Positions 1 to 4,321 of a stretch of 6,467 bases of DNA are shown in pieces. The notes under the pieces are model-generated. The model worked only from the letters and a program-made list of their open reading frames with translations, was not told the origin of the DNA and ran no database searches. Made by a program: the position numbers and the translations under genes. Position 1 is the stretch's first letter. Each line of letters begins with the position of its first letter. The stretch lies in the NCBI GenBank assembly GCA_027316975.1, contig DAHVFL010000153.1, forward strand, positions 1 through 6,467. Direction: 5' to 3'. Source of the stretch: Chloroflexota bacterium. Its GTDB lineage: Bacteria; Chloroflexota; Ktedonobacteria; Ktedonobacterales; Ktedonobacteraceae.

Positions 1-18
1 CTATTCACCTTGCCACCA

Positions 19-27
19 TGATATAAT
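19..27 (+). promoter_or_regulatory. Extended -10 promoter of the Uma2 gene
   Basis: The bases TGA at 19-21 followed by a consensus TATAAT at 22-27 form a perfect extended -10 element (TGnTATAAT). Transcription would start near position 34, leaving a leader of about 20 nt before the ATG at 55. A -35 box at normal spacing would fall at or before the left edge of the window and cannot be judged; an extended -10 often does not need one. Confidence 0.6.
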
Positions 28-54
28 TGGTAATATCGTTCTCTATAGAAAGGC

Positions 55-672
55 ATGGTTCATCTGGCGATGACATCCGATAGGCTCCCGGCAGTTACAC
101 CTGCCGATCATGTATCAGGTTCCAGACAAGGCCACTGGACTTATAAAAGCTATGCCGCTTTGCCAGATGATGGAAAACGATATGAAATTGTGGATGGAGT
201 GCTCTATATATCACCATCGCCAAGCGCACCGCATCAGAGGATAGCTGGCAGATTTTACTATTATCTGCTTACCTATGTCGAATTTATCGGAACAGGTCTT
301 GTCTTTCAAGCTCCTTTGGACGTACAGCTTACCCCCGATCGAGTCTTTCAGCCCGATGTGTTCGTATTGCTAAATTCAAGCCTGGATAAGTATACCGAAT
401 CATGCATTATTGGAGCGCCTGATCTCGTTATCGAGGTCGCTTCTCCGAGTACAGCCATTTTTGATCGTCATGAGAAGCTACAAGCATATGCCAGGTCCGG
501 TGTGACAGAATATTGGATTGCCGAACCTGGAACAAAAACGGTTGAAGTGTTAGTATTACATTCTGGTACATACCGTTCTCTCGGTATCTTTCGTGGTCAA
601 GCATCGCTTCCTTCCCGTGTGGTACCAGAAATTGCAGAGGTGCCTGTTGAACAGTTCTTCTCGATAAAGTGA
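55..672 (+). CDS. Uma2 family (DUF820) PD-(D/E)XK endonuclease-like protein
   Basis: The 205-residue product matches the Uma2/DUF820 family, which has a restriction-endonuclease-like PD-(D/E)XK fold; its cellular role is not established. Family signatures visible in order are YEIVDGVLYISPSPS (43-57) with H60, QPDVFVL (99-105) with the probable metal-binding Asp101, PDLVIEVASPST (122-133) with acidic Glu127, Lys141 in a D-x3-K helix, and GVTEYWI (149-155). The length is usual for the family and nothing is broken. Start choice is open: AGAAAGG at 47-53 lies only 1 nt before the ATG at 55 and 16 nt before the next ATG at 70, so neither spacing is ideal. I keep 55. The gene has its own extended -10 promoter and converges on trmD. 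Two sampled 60-base lines are about 37% and 47% GC, against about 70% in a sampled line of the response regulator gene, so recent acquisition is possible. The family call is confident; the function is not. Confidence 0.85.
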   Translation: MVHLAMTSDRLPAVTPADHVSGSRQGHWTYKSYAALPDDGKRYEIVDGVLYISPSPSAPHQRIAGRFYYYLLTYVEFIGTGLVFQAPLDVQLTPDRVFQPDVFVLLNSSLDKYTESCIIGAPDLVIEVASPSTAIFDRHEKLQAYARSGVTEYWIAEPGTKTVEVLVLHSGTYRSLGIFRGQASLPSRVVPEIAEVPVEQFFSIK

Positions 673-709
673 GGCCATCTCTCCATATAACCTTCGATGG
701 ATGAACTGC

Positions 710-1441
710 TCAACCCTGGTTTTCTTCTTCCAATTCTTTTAGCAGCTTCATATCCTGCTTGCTGCTCACATCCAGCTTCGCAAACAGATCAGGCCGTCTC
801 TCTCTCGTTCTCCGCAACGACTCTTTCCTGCGCCACTTCGCGATCTCGGCATGATTGCCCGACAGCAGCACATCAGGGACGCGCCAGCCACGGAAATCCG
901 GCGGGCGCGTATAATGAGGGTATTCCAGCAGCCCGCCACTGTGCGACTCTTCCAGCGTAGACTCTTCACCGTTCAACACGCCGGGTACCAGGCGACTGGT
1001 AGCATCCACCACCATCATCGCGGCCAGCTCGCCTCCCGTCAGCACAAAATCGCCAATGGAGAGTTCATCCGTCACCAGGTAGTGGCGCACGCGCTCATCG
1101 ATGCCTTCATAATGACCGCATATCAACGTAATGCGTTCAAACTGCGACAATTCACGCGCCACCTGCTGGGTAAACAGGCGACCCTGCGGCGTCAACAAAA
1201 TAATCGGCCCGCTTTGATAAACCGCCTCCACCGAGGCGAAAATAGGCTCAGGCTTCATGACCATCCCCGCGCCTCCGCCACAAGGATAGTCATCCACGAC
1301 ATGATGCTTATCCGCCGTCGCATCGCGAATATTATGCAGCGCGATGCTCAACAACCCCCGCTCCTGGGCGCGTTTAAGGATACTCTCCGAAAATGGCCCC
1401 TGGAACATATCAGGAAAAAGCGTGAAAATATCGAAATGCAT
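710..1441 (-). CDS. trmD: tRNA (guanine(37)-N1)-methyltransferase TrmD
   Basis: TrmD transfers a methyl group from S-adenosylmethionine to N1 of G37, next to the anticodon of tRNAs that read CNN codons (Leu, Pro, Arg), and so prevents +1 frameshifting. It is a cytoplasmic SPOUT-class dimer. The 243-residue protein is full length and shows the family blocks: FTLFPDMF (6-13), GGGAGMVMKPEP (55-66), TPQGR (84-88), CGHYEGIDERV (108-118), LSIGDFVLTGGE (127-138) of the trefoil-knot SAM site, Arg150, and YTRPPDFRGW...VPDVLLSGNHAEI (177-200), with a basic tail. By my alignment the catalytic Asp169 of the Escherichia coli and Haemophilus enzymes is Glu165 here (LEES instead of EDS). A weak ribosome-binding site (AAGGG, + strand 1452-1456) precedes the ATG by 10 nt. 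The gene stands alone, convergent with Uma2 and divergent from the kinase gene, not beside rpsP, rimM or rplS. I could not assign its promoter; on the - strand TATAGT (1474-1469) is a weak candidate. Confidence 0.96.
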   Translation of the reverse strand: MHFDIFTLFPDMFQGPFSESILKRAQERGLLSIALHNIRDATADKHHVVDDYPCGGGAGMVMKPEPIFASVEAVYQSGPIILLTPQGRLFTQQVARELSQFERITLICGHYEGIDERVRHYLVTDELSIGDFVLTGGELAAMMVVDATSRLVPGVLNGEESTLEESHSGGLLEYPHYTRPPDFRGWRVPDVLLSGNHAEIAKWRRKESLRRTRERRPDLFAKLDVSSKQDMKLLKELEEENQG

Positions 1442-1483
1442 AAGCCACCCGCCCTTTTGGATACTACAACTATATTCTCTGCG

Positions 1484-1492
1484 TGCTACAAT
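1484..1492 (+). promoter_or_regulatory. Distal extended -10 box, possible upstream promoter of the kinase operon
   Basis: TGCTACAAT is a TGn-extended -10 (TACAAT) with no convincing -35 box. It lies inside a perfect inverted repeat, GTGCTA-caa-TAGCAC at 1483-1497, which could also be an operator in the divergent region shared with trmD. The 11-mer TACAATAGCAC starting at 1487 recurs exactly at 1617-1627. A transcript from here would read through the 1519-1559 repeat before reaching the kinase gene. The element is seen directly; promoter function is inferred. Confidence 0.4.
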
Positions 1493-1518
1493 AGCACACC
1501 CTCGCCATTCCGTACAGG

Positions 1519-1559
1519 GTAGGGGCGCGCGGCTCTGTCCCCGCCCTGGCTCTCCCTAC
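1519..1559. repeat. Short GTAGGG...CCCTAC inverted-repeat element
   Basis: A 41-nt GC-rich block starts with GTAGGG (1519-1524) and ends with its reverse complement CCCTAC (1554-1559); inside, GGGCG (1523-1527) can pair with CGCCC (1542-1546). The ends match those of the repeats at 4026-4269, so this is probably a smaller relative of the same dispersed intergenic family. It lies between the two -10 candidates of the kinase operon. Whether it is mobile or merely a folded leader element cannot be told from this window. Confidence 0.5.
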
Positions 1560-1613
1560 AAAAACTTGACGGAAACACGGAAACCCCGCCCCTATCACCG
1601 ATTGGACGATGTA

Positions 1614-1622
1614 TGTTACAAT
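1614..1622 (+). promoter_or_regulatory. Proximal extended -10 promoter of the kinase operon
   Basis: TGTTACAAT is a TGn-extended -10 box that would start transcription near 1629, about 44 nt before the kinase ATG. TTGGAC at 1602-1607 is too close (9 nt) to be its -35 box. The start region overlaps CCGGT (1627-1631), which pairs with ACCGG (1639-1643) around a 7-nt loop, a possible operator or leader hairpin. The downstream bases AGCAC are shared with the box at 1487, giving TACAATAGCAC twice. Confidence 0.5.
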
Positions 1623-1660
1623 AGCACCGGTGAAAAATACCGGCTTGTGGTTACATTGTG

Positions 1661-1673
1661 TTGGAGTCTCCAA
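1661..1673 (+). promoter_or_regulatory. Ribosome-binding site of the kinase gene inside a 13-nt palindrome
   Basis: GGAG at 1663-1666 lies 6 nt before the ATG at 1673 and fixes that ATG as the start, rather than the in-frame GTG at 1658 that lies upstream of it. The same bases form a perfect inverted repeat, TTGGAG-T-CTCCAA (1661-1673), whose last base is the A of the start codon. As RNA it could fold as TTGGA/TCCAA around GTC and hide the ribosome-binding site; as DNA it could be a repressor site. The palindrome is seen; its role is inferred. Confidence 0.55.
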
Positions 1674-3280
1674 TGTCCATGTCCCAATTGTCCCAGGTAC
1701 AACAGCCCGAGGATTTGCACGATCAAATCGTCATTCTGGTGGGCAGCGCGATTCGCTTACTCAATGGTGAAGCAGGGGTCTTTGTCGTTTCCAACGAAGC
1801 CTTTGACCCTCTGAGCAGCGCCGAATATACCGCCTATCGTCTCAGCGATGCTGGCAGCAACTTCCTGCTGGCATTGGCGAGGGCGCGCGTCCAGCCCGAT
1901 AGAGCGCAACCCCTGGTCGTGGATGAGATATCACATGATATGGTTACGCAACTGGGACTACTCGATATGCATGTTGAAGAACAGCCGGCAGGAACGCTGC
2001 AACGCTGCGCGATGCTGGTATACGATCACGCCGGCGAGCTGGGCCTGCTGCATTACGTGCGGCAAGCAGGCGCGCATTCCTGCTTTGAACAAACCAGCAG
2101 CGAAGGAGGCGCGCTGCCCCTGTTCATCACACACCTTGCAGCCGGTATCCGCACCGCCTTGAAGACACTGGTTTTGCTGAAAGAGCAAAGCCGCCTGGCA
2201 GATATCTTCCAGCAGAGCGCCGAAGGCATCCTGACAGTTGATATCCACCTGCGCATCGTCGATTTTAACCCCGCCATGGAGCGACTGACGGGCTGGAGTG
2301 AAAGCGAAGTGCTGGGCAAATACTACTATGAAGTATTGCGCCCGCAAGAGTGCCAGGCAAACGCGCATGGCGAGCGTGACCCGCTCTTCGCGCAGGCCTT
2401 TACTACGCATGGCAACGTGCAGCGCGAAATAGTCTTGACGGCGCGTGATGGGCAGCGTTTCGATGTCTTCGTCACAGCATCCTCCATTCGTTCTAGCAGA
2501 GGTGAGCCAATTGGTGGTATTCTTACAGTGCGTGACCTCTCTCGCGAGCGCGAGCAGGAGGAGCAGCGTTCAACCTTTATCTCGGTCATCTCGCACGAGT
2601 TGCAAACGCCCATTGCCATCATCAAAGGCTATGCCTCAACGCTGGCGCGTCCAGATGCCGTGCTTGAACAGGAAACCCTGCGTTCGCGCCTGCTCGCTAT
2701 TGAAGAAGAGGCCGATAGTCTGAATAAGCTGGTCAGCAACCTGCTCTACGCATCGCGTATACAGGCCGGGGGCCTGCAAATGGATATCGCGCCTCTCGAC
2801 TTGTCGAGTTTAGTGCAGAAAGTCGCCTTGCGCCTGCGAGTGAAAAGTCCCGGTGTCACGGTCAAGCTAGAGCTACCCGCGCGCCTGCCAACCGTCATGG
2901 CCGACCGCGATCGCATCGAAGAAGTGCTGCAAAACCTGCTGGATAATGCCATAAAATATTCACCGAAAAGGCGAATAGTAACGGTTTCCTCCCACTCAAC
3001 AAGCGATGAGGTTATCGTAAGCGTAAGCGATATAGGCATGGGTATCGCCCTGCGCGACCAGCAACAGATTTTTGATCGTTTTCACCGCGTTGACAACAGC
3101 TCGACGCGCTCAACCCAGGGAGCCGGACTGGGCTTATATATCTGCCGGGCCATTATTGAAGCTCACTGGGGAGGGATGGGCGGACACATCTGGGTTGAGA
3201 GTGTCCTGCATCAAGGCTCAACGTTTTCATTCAGCTTGCCTCGTGAAGAGAAAGCGCATGTACCAATGGTGGTGTTTTAA
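1673..3280 (+). CDS. Soluble GAF/PAS sensor histidine kinase
   Basis: This 535-residue protein should autophosphorylate a histidine and pass the phosphate to the adjacent response regulator. I see no membrane segment or signal peptide, so sensing is probably cytoplasmic. Order: a divergent GAF-like region (about 1-165, weakest call), a PAS domain (about 175-288, with FNPAMERLTGWSESEVLGK), a HisKA dimerisation domain with phosphoacceptor His308 in FISVISHELQTPIAI, and an HATPase_c domain with N box NLLDNAIKYSP (421-431; Asn425), G1 box DIGMG (453-457), F box IFDRFHRVDN and G2 box GAGLGL (483-488). Just after the G2 box the usual AHGG-x-IWVES reads AHWGGMGGHIWVES, about four extra residues. The start is the ATG preceded by GGAG at 6 nt. 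Its TAA shares one A with the ATG of the regulator gene (TAATG), indicating translational coupling. Signal and cofactor cannot be read from sequence; a redox, gas or small-molecule ligand is possible for GAF/PAS. Confidence 0.93.
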   Translation: MSMSQLSQVQQPEDLHDQIVILVGSAIRLLNGEAGVFVVSNEAFDPLSSAEYTAYRLSDAGSNFLLALARARVQPDRAQPLVVDEISHDMVTQLGLLDMHVEEQPAGTLQRCAMLVYDHAGELGLLHYVRQAGAHSCFEQTSSEGGALPLFITHLAAGIRTALKTLVLLKEQSRLADIFQQSAEGILTVDIHLRIVDFNPAMERLTGWSESEVLGKYYYEVLRPQECQANAHGERDPLFAQAFTTHGNVQREIVLTARDGQRFDVFVTASSIRSSRGEPIGGILTVRDLSREREQEEQRSTFISVISHELQTPIAIIKGYASTLARPDAVLEQETLRSRLLAIEEEADSLNKLVSNLLYASRIQAGGLQMDIAPLDLSSLVQKVALRLRVKSPGVTVKLELPARLPTVMADRDRIEEVLQNLLDNAIKYSPKRRIVTVSSHSTSDEVIVSVSDIGMGIALRDQQQIFDRFHRVDNSSTRSTQGAGLGLYICRAIIEAHWGGMGGHIWVESVLHQGSTFSFSLPREEKAHVPMVVF

Positions 3281-3999
3281 TGGAGAAGGATTCTTTTGAT
3301 CAGCGGGATATGACCATTCTCGTCGTAGATGACGAACCACGTATTCGCGACTACGTGCGGATGAACCTGGAACTGGAACGCTATCGCGTGCTGGAAGCGT
3401 GCAATGGCATAGAGGCCATAGAGCAACTACGCGAGCATCTACCAGACCTGGTCGTACTCGACGTAATGATGCCCGAAATGGACGGGTTTGAGGCTTTGCG
3501 CCACATTCGCGAAGTTTCAACCGTTCCCGTCATCATGCTCACCGTGCGCCAGACAGAACAGGACAAGATACACGGCCTCGACCTTGGCGCGGATGACTAC
3601 ATCGCCAAAACCGCCAGCCCGCGCGAACTGCATTCGCGTATCCGCGCCCTGCTGCGCCGCTCCTACATGGCCGCGCCCGCTCGCAAAACAGAAATTGTAG
3701 TCGATGATGACCTCAAAATAGATTTCTCGAAGCGCGAAGTAATCGTGCGCGGGCAAAAAGTCGTCCTGCGCCCCACAGAATACCGCCTGCTCTATCACCT
3801 CGTCAGCAACGCAGGGCACCTCCTTACCCACGAAACGCTCCTCTCCAAAGTATGGGGCAGCGAATACCGCGACGAAGCCCACTACCTGCGCCTCTACATC
3901 ACCTACCTGCGCCAAAAAATCGAAAAAGACCCCGCTCACCCACACTACATCCTGACCGAACGCGGCATCGGCTACCGTTTCAAAGAACTGGAGTCATAA
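3280..3999 (+). CDS. OmpR/KdpE-type winged-helix response regulator
   Basis: The 239-residue protein is the likely partner of the overlapping kinase: phosphorylation should alter DNA binding and transcription of target genes. The receiver domain (about 12-125) has the acidic pair Asp17-Asp18, phosphoacceptor Asp61 in VLDVMMPEMDG, switch Thr88 and Lys110. The family's K-P pair at 110-111 is K-T here (DDYIAKTASPREL). The OmpR-type winged helix (about 140-236) has RPTEYRLLYHLVSN, the recognition-helix region ending HYLRLYITYLRQKIE, and ILTERGIGYRF, which resembles KdpE more than PhoB. The neighbouring kinase is not a KdpD, however, and no kdp genes are visible, so I give no symbol. GGTGG at 3268-3272, inside the end of the kinase gene, is 7 nt before the ATG at 3280. 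A later ATG at 3310 (MTILVVDDEP) is possible but less well placed. The stop is 4 nt before the ATG at 4004. Confidence 0.95.
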   Translation: MEKDSFDQRDMTILVVDDEPRIRDYVRMNLELERYRVLEACNGIEAIEQLREHLPDLVVLDVMMPEMDGFEALRHIREVSTVPVIMLTVRQTEQDKIHGLDLGADDYIAKTASPRELHSRIRALLRRSYMAAPARKTEIVVDDDLKIDFSKREVIVRGQKVVLRPTEYRLLYHLVSNAGHLLTHETLLSKVWGSEYRDEAHYLRLYITYLRQKIEKDPAHPHYILTERGIGYRFKELES

Positions 4000-4024
4000 C
4001 CGCATGAAAAAACAAGAAGCCACC

Positions 4025-4075
4025 CGTAGGGACGCGGGCGGGGCGGGACGGACGGGTGGACCCTTGTGGGCGTCC
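4025..4075 (+). repeat. 51-bp GC-rich direct repeat, copy 1
   Basis: This unit begins CGTAGGGACGCGGG and ends CCCTTGTGGGCGTCC and is identical base for base to 4118-4168, 93 bp downstream. Its 5' half contains four G-runs (4029-4031, 4036-4038, 4040-4043, 4045-4047) with loops of 4, 1 and 1 nt, a canonical G-quadruplex motif on the + (mRNA-like) strand. Its 3' half, GGAC...GTCC, can form a short hairpin. Confidence 0.9.
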
Positions 4076-4117
4076 AGGGAGAGGCAGGGCCGTATCTCAA
4101 CACGCGCAACAGCAAAA

Positions 4118-4168
4118 CGTAGGGACGCGGGCGGGGCGGGACGGACGGGTGGACCCTTGTGGGCGTCC
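4118..4168 (+). repeat. 51-bp GC-rich direct repeat, copy 2
   Basis: An exact copy of 4025-4075, separated from it by 42 bp of unrelated sequence (4076-4117). It is followed at once by GGGG-T-GGGG-C-GGGGG (4169-4183), a second strong G-run cluster. It also faces the inverted copy at 4220-4269 across a 51-nt spacer, so the two could form a long hairpin in DNA or RNA. Confidence 0.9.
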
Positions 4169-4219
4169 GGGGTGGGGCGGGGGCATCCCTTATCCTGTGA
4201 CGTATTAGAAAAGGGACGA

Positions 4220-4269
4220 GGACGCCCACAAGGGCCCCCACATCCACCCTACCCCTCCCGCGTCCCTAC
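4220..4269 (-). repeat. Inverted, diverged third copy of the GC-rich repeat
   Basis: The reverse complement of this block aligns without gaps to 4119-4168, with 41 of 50 bases identical. The outer 13 and the inner 15 bases are perfectly conserved and all nine differences fall in the middle. It ends in CCCTAC, mirroring the GTAGGG start of the other copies. The conserved ends with a diverged middle suggest either a terminal-inverted-repeat element or selection for pairing ends. The possible starts of the peptidase gene follow at 4277 and 4322. Confidence 0.85.
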
Positions 4270-4321
4270 TGATACGATGGCCGGCGGATCGCGGGGGCGC
4301 TTGCGCCGTCCTCGCTTCCCA

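Larger units (their letters stand above)
3990..4321 (+). other. Ribosome-binding site, ATG and repeat-encoded in-frame extension of the peptidase ORF
   Basis: GGAG at 3990-3993 lies 10 nt before an ATG at 4004 that opens MKKQEATRR and stays open into the peptidase gene for 106 codons before the lipoprotein start. Almost all of this stretch is repeat DNA: the peptide RRDAGGAGRTGGPLWAS occurs twice, 31 residues apart. It has no recognisable domain, and GC-rich DNA rarely contains stop codons, so openness alone is weak evidence for coding. Two readings remain: the repeat cluster inserted after an original start and split it from the signal peptide, or this stretch is a non-coding spacer and translation begins at 4277 or 4322. 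I favour the second for the mature gene but cannot exclude the first. Confidence 0.45.

Noticed and set aside
673..709. Bidirectional terminator between Uma2 and trmD
   Set aside because: Only a weak CCAT/ATGG pairing is visible and there is no stable GC stem or T-tract on either strand.
697..1522. Forward-strand open frames antisense to trmD (697-960, 851-1522)
   Set aside because: They have no family resemblance and lie over a clear full-length trmD on the other strand; their openness follows from trmD codon structure.
1566..1571. TTGACG as a -35 box for the kinase promoter
   Set aside because: It is 45 nt from the proximal TACAAT and downstream of the distal one; no -10 lies at suitable spacing after it.
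1658..1672. GTG at 1658 as the kinase start
   Set aside because: It would place the ribosome-binding site inside the gene. GGAG at 1663-1666 sits 6 nt before ATG 1673, which is the normal arrangement.
3517..3945. 142-codon reverse frame over the response regulator
   Set aside because: It is a shadow of a strongly conserved receiver/winged-helix gene and has no recognisable domain.
3972..4247. Reverse-strand frame with repeated VHPSVPPRPRPY peptides
   Set aside because: The peptide repeats are just the reverse translation of the GC-rich DNA repeats; there is no ribosome-binding site or known family.
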